From the NCBI RefSeq assembly GCF_014489615.1, contig NZ_CP060825.1, forward strand, positions 6,060,001 to 6,124,000: DNA of 64,000 nt, in the 5' to 3' direction. The stretch is from Streptomyces genisteinicus. GTDB taxonomy: Bacteria; Actinomycetota; Actinomycetes; Streptomycetales; Streptomycetaceae. The translations under genes and the position numbers were made by a program. The notes beneath the pieces are model-generated. The model was not told the origin of the DNA, did no database searches, and saw only the letters and a list, made by a program, of their open reading frames with translations. This document shows positions 25,144 to 33,960 of the stretch, piece after piece (the stretch's first letter is position 1; each line of letters opens with the position of its first letter).

Positions 25144-26118
25144 GTGGGGTTGTTCCGGCGAAAGCCCAGGCGCGACGGACGCGATGCGCCCCGGGACCCC
25201 GAGTTCGCCTTCCTCTCCGTAGCGGAGGGCACCCGCTTCCGCGGCCTGGTGCGCGAGTCCTTCGCCGAACGGGGCCTGGAGGTCAGCGTCTTCGCCGACA
25301 TGGTGACCGACAGCGACGGCCGCCAGTTCGGCCTCGGCAACCTGGCCGCCGTGTGCCACAACGACGACCGCGGGCCGCGCGTCTGGCCCGACCTCGTCCG
25401 GCAGCACGTCGGCATGGTGCTGCGCGCCATGGACGCGCCGTCCGCTCTGGAGACGCTGCCCACCGAGCAGATCCGGGCCCAGCTCTACCCGCGGGTCGTC
25501 GGCGCCCAGGGGCTCGACACCTCGAACTTCCGCTACGCCCGCGACGTCGGCCCCGGGCTCCGCGAGATCCTCGCGCTCGACCTCCCGGAGAGCGTCATGA
25601 TGCTCACCGACGACGCGCTCCAGCCCCTCGGGGACCTGGCGTACCTCCGCGACCAGGCCCTCTACAACCTGCGCGGGCTGCCGGTCGAGGCACACGAGAC
25701 CGTCCAGGACGACGAGGGCATGCGCTTCGAGGTGGTCCTCGGCGACTCCTTCTACACCGCGAGCCGGGTCCTGGCCCTGGAGAGCGTCGTACGGGAGGTG
25801 ACCGGCGAGGAGATCCCCGCGGACGGCGCCCTGGTGGCGATGCCGTTCCGGCACCAGCTGGCGTTCCACGCCATCCGCGACACCGGCATGATCGCCGCCC
25901 TGAACGGGATGGCCGCGTTCGCCGCCACCGGTTTCGAGGACACGCCCGGTGCCATCAGCCCTTACGTCTACTGGTGGCACGACGGGACCCTCACACAGCT
26001 GAGCGACCGGGAGGAGGACGGCGAGGGCCTGCGCATCGTGATCGGCGAGGAGTTCCACGCGCTGCTGGAGCGGCTGGTCGCCGACGAGCAGGGACGTTCC
26101 GGCGAGGGCGGGGCCTGA
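25144..26118 (+). CDS. Conserved hypothetical protein (DUF1444-like)
   Basis: 324 aa, no signal peptide, no membrane segment. It opens with basic GLFRRKPRRDGRDAP, then FGLGNLAAVCHNDDRGPRVWPDLVRQHVG, a QIRAQLYPRVV segment, and a repeated second half FYTASRVLALESVVREV...PFRHQLAFHAIRDTGMIAALNGMAAFAA. The stepwise pattern (QLYPRVV, SVMMLTDDALQPLG, LYNLRGLP) resembles the DUF1444/YtpQ family, but I am unsure. GTG start with GGCGGTCGAC upstream, no strong Shine-Dalgarno. Function unknown. Confidence 0.7.
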   Translation: MGLFRRKPRRDGRDAPRDPEFAFLSVAEGTRFRGLVRESFAERGLEVSVFADMVTDSDGRQFGLGNLAAVCHNDDRGPRVWPDLVRQHVGMVLRAMDAPSALETLPTEQIRAQLYPRVVGAQGLDTSNFRYARDVGPGLREILALDLPESVMMLTDDALQPLGDLAYLRDQALYNLRGLPVEAHETVQDDEGMRFEVVLGDSFYTASRVLALESVVREVTGEEIPADGALVAMPFRHQLAFHAIRDTGMIAALNGMAAFAATGFEDTPGAISPYVYWWHDGTLTQLSDREEDGEGLRIVIGEEFHALLERLVADEQGRSGEGGA

Positions 26119-26144
26119 CCGCTGCCGCCGCTCGCGCGCGGCGC

Positions 26145-26187
26145 CCCTGCCCGCTCGCAACGGGCCGCCCCGCGCGAGCGGGCAGGG
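26145..26187 (+). terminator. Strong hairpin upstream of the M24 peptidase gene
   Basis: 14-bp perfect stem (26145-26158 with 26174-26187), 15-nt loop, 26 bp after the preceding stop codon. Confidence 0.65.
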
Positions 26188-26263
26188 CTCGCGCCCCGGG
26201 CCCGGCGCGAGGAGGATGGCGGGGCAGGACGTGTTCACCCGCACCGGCCCGGCAGGAGGCCCC

Positions 26264-27400
26264 ATGACGAGCACGCCGACGCCGGCCCCGCCGGCGCCGT
26301 TCACCGCCGACGACTACCGGGCCAGGATGGCCCGGGCCGCGGCGGCCGCCGCCGATGCGGGACTCGCGGGTGTCCTCGTCGCCCCGGGACCGGACCTGGT
26401 GCACCTCACCGGATACCGGCCCGCCGCGACCGAGCGGCTCACGGTGCTGGTCCTGTCGGCGGACCGGGAGCCGGTCCTCGTCGTCCCCACGCTGGAGGCG
26501 CCGGACGCGGCCGCGTCCACCGGGGCGCCCGCGCTGACGCTGCGCGACTGGACCGACGGCAAGGACCCGTACGCGGCCGTCGCCCCGCTGCTGGAGGCGC
26601 GCGGCCGGTTCGCCGTCAGCGACAACACCTGGGCCGTGCACCTGCTCGGTCTCCAGCGCGAACTGCCCTCCGCGTCCTACGTGCCGCTCACCGAGGCCCT
26701 GCCCATGCTCCGGGCGGTGAAGGACGCCCGTGAACTGGCCCGCCTCGAGGCGGCCGGCGCGGCGGCCGACCGGGCGTACGCCGAGATCGTCACGGCGCGC
26801 TTCGCCGGGCGCAGGGAGACCGACGTCGCCGCCGACCTCGCCGCGCTGCTGAGGGAATTCGGCCACTCGCAGGTCGACTTCACGGTCGTCGGCTCCGGGC
26901 CCAACGGCGCCAACCCCCATCACGAGGCCGGGGAGCGGGTCATCACCGAGGGCGACATGGTGGTGCTCGACTTCGGCGGCCTCAAGGACGGCTACGGCTC
27001 CGACACGACCCGCACCGTCCACGTCGGCGAGCCCGGTCCGGCCGAGCAGCACATCCACGACGTGGTGCGCGAGGCGCAGCGGGCGGGCATCGAGGCGGTC
27101 CGGCCGGGTGCCGCCTGCCAGGACGTGGACCGTGCCGCGCGCGAGATCATCGACCAGGCCGGCTACGGGGACCTCTTCATCCACCGCACCGGCCACGGCA
27201 TCGGCGTCACCACCCACGAACCGCCCTACATGATCGAGGGGGAGGAGCAGCCGCTCGTCCCCGGGATGTGCTTCTCGGTCGAGCCCGGCATCTATCTGCC
27301 CGGCCGCTTCGGGGTGCGGATCGAGGACATCGTGACGGTCACCGGCGACGGCGTCCGCCGCTTCAACACCACCCCGCGCGAGATGGCGATCGTCGAGTAG
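26264..27400 (+). CDS. M24-family Xaa-Pro peptidase
   Basis: 378 aa. An N-terminal creatinase-like domain (about 15-145) precedes the pita-bread metallopeptidase domain, with all five metal ligands: Asp236 (VLDFGG), Asp247 (GSDTTRT), His311 (RTGHGIG), Glu340 (SVEPGIY) and Glu354 (RIEDIV). It cleaves N-terminal residues or dipeptides before proline in the cytosol. The ATG at 26264 is set by CAGGAGG four to five nt upstream; the frame is open further upstream. Convergent with treZ, with a hairpin between. Confidence 0.94.
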   Translation: MTSTPTPAPPAPFTADDYRARMARAAAAAADAGLAGVLVAPGPDLVHLTGYRPAATERLTVLVLSADREPVLVVPTLEAPDAAASTGAPALTLRDWTDGKDPYAAVAPLLEARGRFAVSDNTWAVHLLGLQRELPSASYVPLTEALPMLRAVKDARELARLEAAGAAADRAYAEIVTARFAGRRETDVAADLAALLREFGHSQVDFTVVGSGPNGANPHHEAGERVITEGDMVVLDFGGLKDGYGSDTTRTVHVGEPGPAEQHIHDVVREAQRAGIEAVRPGAACQDVDRAAREIIDQAGYGDLFIHRTGHGIGVTTHEPPYMIEGEEQPLVPGMCFSVEPGIYLPGRFGVRIEDIVTVTGDGVRRFNTTPREMAIVE

Positions 27401-27418
27401 CCGCCCCGGCCCGCTCCC

Positions 27419-27458
27419 GGGCCCCGCCGCGCCCCGGCAGCGGGCCGGGGCGGGGCCC
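27419..27458. terminator. Hairpin between convergent M24 peptidase and treZ genes
   Basis: Nested inverted repeats: outer 8 bp (27419-27426 with 27451-27458) and inner GCCCCGGC / GCCGGGGC (27431-27438 with 27444-27451). Confidence 0.6.
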
Positions 27459-27465
27459 TCGCCCG

Positions 27466-29214
27466 TCAGGACCGGGCGAGCACCGCGCAGCTCTCCGGGC
27501 CGAGGTGCAGCAGACCGTCGCCGCCCGGCACCCGGGCCTCCCCCCAGGAGGCCACCATCCGCCCGCCGCCGCCCAGCGGGATCGACGCCGGCGCCGCGCC
27601 CAGGTTCACGGCGACCCTCAGGTCCCCGCGGCGGCAGACCAGCCAGCGCTCCTGCTCGTCGTAGGCCACCTTCACCGCCGCGAGGTCGGGGTCGGTGAGG
27701 TCGGGCAGTGTCCGGCGCAGGGCGATCAGCCTGCGGTACCAGTCCAGCAGCCCGGCGTGGGGTTCCCGGCCGCGCTCCGCACGGTCCAGGCAGGAGCGCT
27801 CCCGGGTCGCGGGGTCCTGCGGGTCGGGAATCCGGTCCTCCGCCCAGCCGTGCTCCGCGAACTCCCGGCGGCGGCCGGTGCGCACGGCCTCGGCGAGCGC
27901 GGCATCGGTGTGGTCGGTGAAGTACTGCCACGGCGTGGCCGCACCCCACTCCTCGCCCATGAAGAGCATCGGCGTGTGCGGCCCCGTCAGGACGAGCGCG
28001 GCGGCGCAGGCCAGCAGGCCGGGGGAGAGACCGGCCGACAGGCGGTCGCCGAGCGCCCGGTTGCCGACCTGGTCGTGGGTCTGGGCGTAGGCGAGGAACC
28101 GCTGCGCCGGGGTGCCGGTGACGTCGACCGGGCGGCCGTGGGTCCTGCAGCGGAAGGTGGAGTACGTGCCGTCGTGGAAGAAGACCCGGGTCAGCGTCTT
28201 GGCGAGGGCGGCCATGGGCGCGGCCGCGAAGTCGGCGTAGTAGCCCTGGGACTCGCCCGTGAGCGCGGTGTGCAGGGCGTGGTGGAAGTCGTCGTTCCAC
28301 TGCGCGTGCACACCGAGGCCGCCGGCCGTCCGCGGGGTCGTCGTCCGCGGGTCGCACAGGTCCGACTCGGCGATCAGGAACAGCGGCCGTCCCACGTCGG
28401 CCGAGACCGCGTCGACCTGCGCGGACAGCTCCTCCAGGAACGTCAGCGCCCGGGTGTCGGCCAGTGCGTGCACGGCGTCGAGCCGCAGCCCGTCGAGGCG
28501 GTAGTCGCGCAGCCAGGCGAGGGCGCTGCCGAGGAAGTACGCGCGCACCTCGTCGGACCCCGCGGCGTCCAGGTTCACCGCCGAACCCCACGGAGTGTGG
28601 TGGGTGTCGGTGAAGTAGGGGCCGAAGGCGGGGAGATGGTTGCCCGCGGGCCCCAGGTGGTTGTGCACCACGTCGAGGACGACCCCCAGCCCGAGGCCGT
28701 GAGCGGTGTCGACGAAGCGCTTCAGCGCCTCGGGGCCGCCGTACGGCTCGTGCACCGCCCACGGAGCCACCCCGTCGTAGCCCCAGCCGTGCACACCGGG
28801 GAACGGACAGAGCGGCATCAGCTCCACATGGGTGACGCCGAGCTCCGCCAGCTCGGGCAGGCGCTCCGCCGCGGCGTCCAGCGTGCCCTCGGGGGTGTAC
28901 GTGCCGATGTGCAGCTCGTACAGGACCGCGCCCTTCAGCCCCAGACCCGGCCAGTCCCGCTGCCAGACGTGGCGCCCGTGGTCGACCACGGCGGCGAGGC
29001 CGTCCGGGCCGTCGGGCAGGCGGCGGGCGCGCGGGTCGGGCCGGACCGGGCCGCCGTCCAGCGCGAACCCGTACCGGTCGCCGTCCCGGGCCGGCGCCTC
29101 CGCGAACCACCAGCCCGCACGGCCCTGCACCGGCTGCATGGGCAGGTCCTCGCCCTCCAGCCGCAGCGTGACCTTCTCCTCGGCGTGCGGTGCCCACACC
29201 TCGAACAGCAGCAC
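27466..29214 (-). CDS. treZ: Malto-oligosyltrehalose trehalohydrolase TreZ
   Basis: 582 aa. N-terminal beta-sandwich (FEVWAPHAEEKVTLRLEG), then a GH13 barrel: HIGTYTPEGTLDAAAERL, VELMPLCPFPGVHGWGYDGV, VVLDVVHNHLGPAGN, nucleophile Asp in GLRLDAVHAL, acid Glu in LIAESDL and FLAYAQTHDQVGNRALGDRL. It hydrolyses maltooligosyltrehalose to free trehalose, the last step of the TreX-TreY-TreZ route. GTG start with GAGGGGA 6 nt upstream. It is separated from treY and glgX by 4.7 kb of other genes. Divergent from a GH1 gene. Confidence 0.95.
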   Translation of the reverse strand: MLLFEVWAPHAEEKVTLRLEGEDLPMQPVQGRAGWWFAEAPARDGDRYGFALDGGPVRPDPRARRLPDGPDGLAAVVDHGRHVWQRDWPGLGLKGAVLYELHIGTYTPEGTLDAAAERLPELAELGVTHVELMPLCPFPGVHGWGYDGVAPWAVHEPYGGPEALKRFVDTAHGLGLGVVLDVVHNHLGPAGNHLPAFGPYFTDTHHTPWGSAVNLDAAGSDEVRAYFLGSALAWLRDYRLDGLRLDAVHALADTRALTFLEELSAQVDAVSADVGRPLFLIAESDLCDPRTTTPRTAGGLGVHAQWNDDFHHALHTALTGESQGYYADFAAAPMAALAKTLTRVFFHDGTYSTFRCRTHGRPVDVTGTPAQRFLAYAQTHDQVGNRALGDRLSAGLSPGLLACAAALVLTGPHTPMLFMGEEWGAATPWQYFTDHTDAALAEAVRTGRRREFAEHGWAEDRIPDPQDPATRERSCLDRAERGREPHAGLLDWYRRLIALRRTLPDLTDPDLAAVKVAYDEQERWLVCRRGDLRVAVNLGAAPASIPLGGGGRMVASWGEARVPGGDGLLHLGPESCAVLARS

Positions 29215-29331
29215 TGGCGGTCCCCTCGTCGTCGATGCCGTCCCGTCGATCCCGCCGACCCCGTCGGCTCGTCCATCCTGGCAAGAAGGGGGTCTTCAGG
29301 CGGCGTGCTTGGGCCATTAAGGTCACGGAAC

Positions 29332-30708
29332 ATGCCGATGCCGTCAGAGCCGCTGCCGCTGTTCCCGCCCGGTTTCCTGTGGGGAGCCGCGGCCTCGGCC
29401 TTCCAGACCGAGGGCGCCCCGGACGCGGACGGGAAGGGCCCGTCCGGCTGGGACGCCTTCGCCGCGGCGGGGCGGATCAAGGACGGCGCCGACGCGGCGC
29501 GCGGCACCGGCTTCCACGAGCGGTACCGGGAGGACGTGGCCCTGCTGGCCGGGCTGGGCGCGGACGTCTTCCGCTTCTCGGTCAGCTGGCCCCGGGTCGT
29601 CCCCGGCGGCCGCGGACCGGTGAACACCCGGGGCCTGGACTTCTACGACCGCCTCGTCGACGAGCTCTGCGCCCACGGTGTCGCACCGGCCCCCACGCTG
29701 TACCACTGGGACACCCCGCTCCCGCTGGAGGAGGCGGGCGGCTGGATGCGCCGGGACACGGCCGAACGCTTCGCCGAGTACGCCGCGGCGGTGGCCGGCC
29801 GCCTCGCCGACCGGGTGCCCCTGTGGATGACGCTCAACGAACCGGCCGAGGTCACCCTGCTCGGCTACGCCCTCGGCGAGCACGCCCCGGGTCGCAGGCT
29901 GCTGTTCGACGCACTGCCCGCCGCGCACCACCAGCTCCTGGCGCACGGCCTCGCCGCCCAGGCGCTGCGCGCCGCCGGAGCCGCGCAGGTCGGCATCGCG
30001 GTCTCCCACTCCCCGGTACGGGCCGCCGGCGACGGCGAGGAGGACCGGTTCGCCGCCGGTCTGTACGACACGCTGACCAACCACCTGTTCTCCGACCCGC
30101 TGCTGACGGGCGCGTACCCGGACGAGGACATCGCGGCGCTCATGCCCGGCCCCGTCGCCGACGACCTCGCGGTGATCGCACAGCCGCTGGACTTCTACGG
30201 CGTGAACTACTACCACCCCATGCTCGTCGGCGCGCCCGTCCCCGAGGACGCCGGTGCGCTCGGCAGCTTCGCCGGCGTCGGCATGCCCGAGGGGCTGCCC
30301 TTCTCGCTGCGCGAGGTGGACGCCGCCGAACGCACCGACTTCGGCTGGCCCGTGGTGCCCGACGGTCTCCGCGAGGTCCTCGTCGGTCTCCGCGAACGCC
30401 ACGGCCGGCGGCTGCCGCCCGTCGTCGTCACGGAGAACGGCTGCTCCTACGGGGGGACCGACGACCAGCGGCGCATCGCCTTCCTCGACGCCCACCTCCG
30501 CGCGCTCCACCGTGCCGTCGCCGAAGGGGTCGACGTGCGGGGGTATCTCACCTGGTCCCTCACCGACAACATCGAGTGGGCCGAGGGCGCGGCGCAGCGC
30601 TTCGGCCTGGTCCACATCGACTACGAGACCCTGGCCCGTACGCCGAAGGCCTCGTACCGGTGGTACCGGGACGCGATCGCCCGGCAGAAGGGACGCCCGG
30701 CCGGCTGA
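29332..30708 (+). CDS. GH1-family beta-glucosidase
   Basis: 458 aa, full length, cytosolic. Acid/base Glu170 in TLNEP, nucleophile Glu368 in VVTENG, and conserved FLWGAAASAFQTEGA, FRFSVSWPRV, LYHWDTPLPLEEAGGW, FYGVNYYHP, YLTWSLTDNIEWAEGAAQRFGL. It likely hydrolyses cellobiose or related beta-glucosides taken up by ABC importers. The ATG at 29332 (or 29338) has no convincing Shine-Dalgarno. Divergent from treZ across 117 bp, so it may share control with it. Confidence 0.95.
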   Translation: MPMPSEPLPLFPPGFLWGAAASAFQTEGAPDADGKGPSGWDAFAAAGRIKDGADAARGTGFHERYREDVALLAGLGADVFRFSVSWPRVVPGGRGPVNTRGLDFYDRLVDELCAHGVAPAPTLYHWDTPLPLEEAGGWMRRDTAERFAEYAAAVAGRLADRVPLWMTLNEPAEVTLLGYALGEHAPGRRLLFDALPAAHHQLLAHGLAAQALRAAGAAQVGIAVSHSPVRAAGDGEEDRFAAGLYDTLTNHLFSDPLLTGAYPDEDIAALMPGPVADDLAVIAQPLDFYGVNYYHPMLVGAPVPEDAGALGSFAGVGMPEGLPFSLREVDAAERTDFGWPVVPDGLREVLVGLRERHGRRLPPVVVTENGCSYGGTDDQRRIAFLDAHLRALHRAVAEGVDVRGYLTWSLTDNIEWAEGAAQRFGLVHIDYETLARTPKASYRWYRDAIARQKGRPAG

Positions 30709-30835
30709 GGGGCACGGCGTCCGGCTGGGCATCGCCCGGCCGGCTGCCGGGCGGCGTGCCCGGCTCACGGACCCGTGCCCGTGCCCGCGTCCGACGGCGT
30801 GCGCCCGCCCCCGCCCGCGTCCGGCGGTGACGCGG

Positions 30836-30883
30836 GTCCCCGCCCCCGCCACCGCGGACGCGGGGACGTCCGGCGGTCCGGAC
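30836..30883. terminator. Hairpin cluster between convergent GH1 and GNAT genes
   Basis: Two adjacent inverted repeats: GTCCCCGC/GCGGGGAC (30836-30843 with 30860-30867) and GTCCGG/CCGGAC (30868-30873 with 30878-30883). Confidence 0.5.
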
Positions 30884-30896
30884 GCCCCCGCGGCGC

Positions 30897-31793
30897 TCAG
30901 CGGGCCGTGCCGGGAACCAGGTTGACGCGCTCCCGCACCACCGGGTGCCCCGCCCGGGCGAAGTTGGCGGCCATCGGGAAGTTGCCCCGGTCGGTGGCGC
31001 CCGCGACGAACTCGGCGCCCTGTTCGACCAGGAAGCGGGTGCACTCCACCAGGAGGTCGTAGGCGTAGCCGTGCCCGCGGTGCTCGGGCAGGACGCCGAT
31101 GAAGCCGACGCACGGGCCCGCCGGGTTGTGCGCCGGGATGTGGATTCCGGCGAACTCGCCGTCGGGCGTGTGCGCCACCTGCCACCACTCGCGCGGGGAG
31201 GGGCACCAGTGGAAGAAGTCCATCTCCTCCTGCGCCGCCCGGTCGACGCCGTCCTCGGCGACGGCCCGCAGGGCGTGCGCGTCGAGGGTGGCGGAGTGGA
31301 TGCGGCGCAGCGCGTCGAAGAACACGGCGTCGTCGGGCTCGGGCCGGAAGGTGAGCCGGCCGGGCCGTTCGGGCAGACCGCACGGGGGTGTCCAGCGGTA
31401 CAGGTAGCGCTCGACCAGGACCTCGAACCCCGCGGCGCGGGCGGCGCGGAGCCGTGTCTCGCCGGCGGCCCGGGTCACGGGGTCGTCGCGCCAGCCGGCG
31501 GGCAGGTTGATCTCCAGTTCGACCGGGAAGGGGGCGGTGCGCAGCAGTTCGGCGCCCGCCTCCTCCTCGCCGTCGGCGACGTCGAACCAGTTGATGTTCA
31601 CCGGGGTGTCGTCGTCGGGCCCGCCCCACCAGGCGCCGCGCGCGACGACCTTGCCGTCGCGCAGCGCGACGCGCTTCCACTCGGGGCGGTGAACGGTCGT
31701 GGCATGGCCGGCGGCGGCGCCGAGCGGGTCGGGCATGGTGTCGAAGAGTGCGACGTCGCTCGCGTCGAGCGTACGGATGACCGTGTCGGTCAT
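30897..31793 (-). CDS. GNAT-family N-acetyltransferase
   Basis: 298 aa. The C-terminal half is the acetyl-CoA-binding core: FAGIHIPAHNPAGPCVGFIGVLPEHRGHGYAYDLLVECTRFL read in pieces, with P-loop EHRGHGYAY, and ends GNFPMAANFARAGHPVVRERVNLVPG. The N-terminal half (about 1-150) looks like a second, degenerate GNAT module. The acceptor is unknown. The ATG at 31793 has GGAGGA 6 nt upstream, but that ribosome site is partly buried in a hairpin following an 18-codon leader ORF, which suggests translational control. Convergent with GH1. Confidence 0.85.
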   Translation of the reverse strand: MTDTVIRTLDASDVALFDTMPDPLGAAAGHATTVHRPEWKRVALRDGKVVARGAWWGGPDDDTPVNINWFDVADGEEEAGAELLRTAPFPVELEINLPAGWRDDPVTRAAGETRLRAARAAGFEVLVERYLYRWTPPCGLPERPGRLTFRPEPDDAVFFDALRRIHSATLDAHALRAVAEDGVDRAAQEEMDFFHWCPSPREWWQVAHTPDGEFAGIHIPAHNPAGPCVGFIGVLPEHRGHGYAYDLLVECTRFLVEQGAEFVAGATDRGNFPMAANFARAGHPVVRERVNLVPGTAR

Positions 31794-31800
31794 GGGATGT

Positions 31801-31833
31801 CCTCCGGGAGAAAAGGCTGCGAAGCGCTCCCGG
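31801..31833 (-). promoter_or_regulatory. Ribosome-site hairpin ahead of the GNAT gene
   Basis: On the minus strand CCGGGAG (31833-31827) starts at the base following the leader stop codon and pairs perfectly with CTCCCGG (31810-31804) across a 16-nt loop. The GGAGG ribosome site (31805-31801) overlaps the 3' edge of the stem. This layout matches translational attenuators, but the 7-bp stem alone is modest. Confidence 0.5.
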
Positions 31834-31890
31834 TCAGACTGCGAACGCCGGGCGGACGGGGCGGGAGCGCGAGAGAAGTGAGGTGTACAC
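31834..31890 (-). CDS. Putative 18-aa leader peptide upstream of the GNAT gene
   Basis: GTG-initiated ORF reading MYTSLLSRSRPVRPAFAV, preceded by a near-perfect AAAGGAGG 9 nt upstream, the strongest ribosome site in this part of the window. The stop is followed at once by the hairpin at 31801-31833. It contains the Arg-Ser-Arg (+X+) arrangement seen in macrolide stalling peptides. No homology can be claimed; regulation by translation of this peptide is inference. Confidence 0.5.
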   Translation of the reverse strand: MYTSLLSRSRPVRPAFAV

Positions 31891-32163
31891 AGCGCTCGCC
31901 TCCTTTCCGTCGTCGCGGGCGTCGTCCGGGACAGTAGACGGTGTGCCGCCGCCGCGTCCACTCCCTTTCCCGCGCGCCGCGCGCGCCGCGAGGCGCACGG
32001 GATGCGCGGGGGCCGGATGGCAGCCGGGGTGCGCCAACAGGGCCCGCCCTGACGGCCGCTGGAGCGGAACCGATCCTTCCGTGCAGGTCAGGCCGCTCCT
32101 CCGGGACGTTCGCCCACCGCCTCTTCTGGACACTCCGGGCCCTGGCACCCGACAATCTGTCGG

Positions 32164-32712
32164 GTGACGTCCTCTCCCGAGTTCCACACGTATCCCGCGC
32201 GGCTGACGGACGCGCAGCGCGAGCGTGTCCTCGACGTGCTCAAAGAGGGCGCGGTGCAGGGACGGCTGTCCCACGACACCTTCGTGCGCCGGATGGAACT
32301 GGCCCTCGCGGCCCGGGTGCCCGCGGAGCTGGACGCGCTCACCGCCGACCTCACCGAGAAGGGGCGCCTGAGCCGGAGGCTGTACCGGGCCGTGCGCCAC
32401 GCGTCGGCGTTCTCGGTGCGGCTGCGCAGGGTGTGGCAGGCCGAGAAGCTGCCCCCGCTGCTCTTCCCGGAGCCCGGCCCGCACCCCCTGCGGATCGGCC
32501 GCGACCCGGTCAACGGCCTGCGCCTGAGCCACGACACCGTCTCGCGGCTGCACGCCGAACTCAGCTGCCAGGGCCGGATCTGGGTGCTGCGCGATCTCGG
32601 CTCCACCAACGGCACGACGGTCAACGGCCGCCGTGTGACCGGCTCGATCGTGGTGCAGGACGGCGACATGGTGGGCTTCGGCAGCATGTCCTTCCGTCTC
32701 ACCGCCCGCTGA
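32164..32712 (+). CDS. DUF1707 and FHA domain protein
   Basis: 182 aa. Residues about 10-65 are a DUF1707 module (ARLTDAQRERVLDVLKEGAVQGRLSHDTFVRRMELALAAR, read in segments). A basic linker follows, and about 108-175 is an FHA domain with the phosphothreonine-binding GRDPVNGLRLSHDTVSRLHAEL and DLGSTNGTTVNGRRV. It should bind phosphothreonine peptides produced by a Ser/Thr kinase; no kinase is nearby. GTG start at 32164. The linker has no convincing membrane segment. Confidence 0.92.
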   Translation: MTSSPEFHTYPARLTDAQRERVLDVLKEGAVQGRLSHDTFVRRMELALAARVPAELDALTADLTEKGRLSRRLYRAVRHASAFSVRLRRVWQAEKLPPLLFPEPGPHPLRIGRDPVNGLRLSHDTVSRLHAELSCQGRIWVLRDLGSTNGTTVNGRRVTGSIVVQDGDMVGFGSMSFRLTAR

Positions 32713-33009
32713 GCCGCCCGGTACCTGCCCGGCGCGCCCCCTGCTTACCCGAGGGGCGGCGGGGAGGCTCCGGAGGGGCGGGGCACCCCCGGCCTCCCGG
32801 GGCGGTCTGCCGGGCCGCACGACGGCGGGCCCGCCGCCCGGCCCGGGGCCCGTCCCGGCCCATGATCACGGGCCGCGTTCCCGAATGGCCCACAGGCCCC
32901 GGCGTCACCCGTACGGGCGCACGGGGCGCGCGGCGTCGGCCCGCCGGTGGTCGCCTGAAGGGAACCGCGCGCCACGAGGAGCCGCGGCCGTGACAGGGGA
33001 GCACCTCAG

Positions 33010-33960
33010 ATGCACGCCGACATGCACCTCACGCCCGACCCCGCTCCGCCCGGCCCCTCGGCCGTGCCGCCCACGCCCGTGTCCCACCGGCCGGTCCTCC
33101 TGCCGGGGCTGCCGACCGGCAACGAGCACGAGCTCTACGAGGGATACCGCGTGCTCCGGGAGGAGCACCCCCTCACCTACGACGCCTCCGTGGGTGCGTG
33201 GCTGCTGAGCCGCTACACCGATGTCGCCACCGCGCTCAACGACCTCCGTTTCACCCATGGGCACCGGCCGGGCGACGACGCCTGCGCCGAGCACCTGGCT
33301 CCCGTGCCGCAGCCCATGCGCGAGGTCGTGAAGCGCACCGCCTACGTCCTGGCCCGCAGGATCGCCGGCCGGGAGCAGGCCGACCTGGTGGAGGAGTTCT
33401 GCAAGTGGCTGCCCTCCGGCGGCGTCGGCATCCGCGGGCGGTCGGCCGGCCGGGCGCTCCTCGCGGGGCGCTGCTTCGCGCAGGTGTCGGTGCGCGAGAA
33501 GGCGCTCGCCTCGTTCTTCGCCAATGTCATCGACCACCCGGACCGGGTCGCCGCGCTCCGTGCCGAACCGCGGCTCGTCGCCCGTGCGTGGACGGAGTCC
33601 CTGCGGCGCGACCCGCCGGTGCTCGTGGTGATCCGCAGGACGTCCGCCAGGGTCGTCCTGAGCGGCGGGACGCTGCCCGCGGGGGCCACCGTGGCGTGCC
33701 TGATCGGTGCGGCGGGCCGGGACCCGGAGCGGTTCCGCGAGCCGGACCGGTTCGACATGCTCAGGGGGGACCCCGGGCAGCTCACCTACGGTCTCGGCGG
33801 CTGCCCGGCGGTGGCGCTCGCGGCGATGGAGGCGGAGTACGGGCTCCGGGCGCTCACCGAGGCGATGCCCCGGCTGCGCTGGGCGGACGGCTTCCGCCCG
33901 GTGTCCAGCGGACTGATCACCCGCTCCCCGAAATCGCTGCTGATCCGCCCACGCGGCTGA
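33010..33960 (+). CDS. Reduced cytochrome P450-like protein
   Basis: 316 aa, about 80-90 shorter than bacterial P450s. Recognizable parts: FANVIDHPDRVAALRAEP after the I-helix, the K-helix ExxR (Glu196-Arg199 in TESLRRDPPV), RDPERFREPDRFDMLRG, and a heme-loop remnant TYGLGGCPAVALAAMEAEYGL. Missing parts: the AGxDT/ET oxygen-activating I-helix motif and the C-helix heme-propionate motif. The heme loop lacks two residues including the usual His (GLGGC instead of GxGxHxC), though Cys265 remains. It may be a non-catalytic P450 descendant. The frame is intact. ATG with AGGGGAGCACCTCAG upstream. Overlaps the convergent treY tail by 44 bp. Confidence 0.75.
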   Translation: MHADMHLTPDPAPPGPSAVPPTPVSHRPVLLPGLPTGNEHELYEGYRVLREEHPLTYDASVGAWLLSRYTDVATALNDLRFTHGHRPGDDACAEHLAPVPQPMREVVKRTAYVLARRIAGREQADLVEEFCKWLPSGGVGIRGRSAGRALLAGRCFAQVSVREKALASFFANVIDHPDRVAALRAEPRLVARAWTESLRRDPPVLVVIRRTSARVVLSGGTLPAGATVACLIGAAGRDPERFREPDRFDMLRGDPGQLTYGLGGCPAVALAAMEAEYGLRALTEAMPRLRWADGFRPVSSGLITRSPKSLLIRPRG

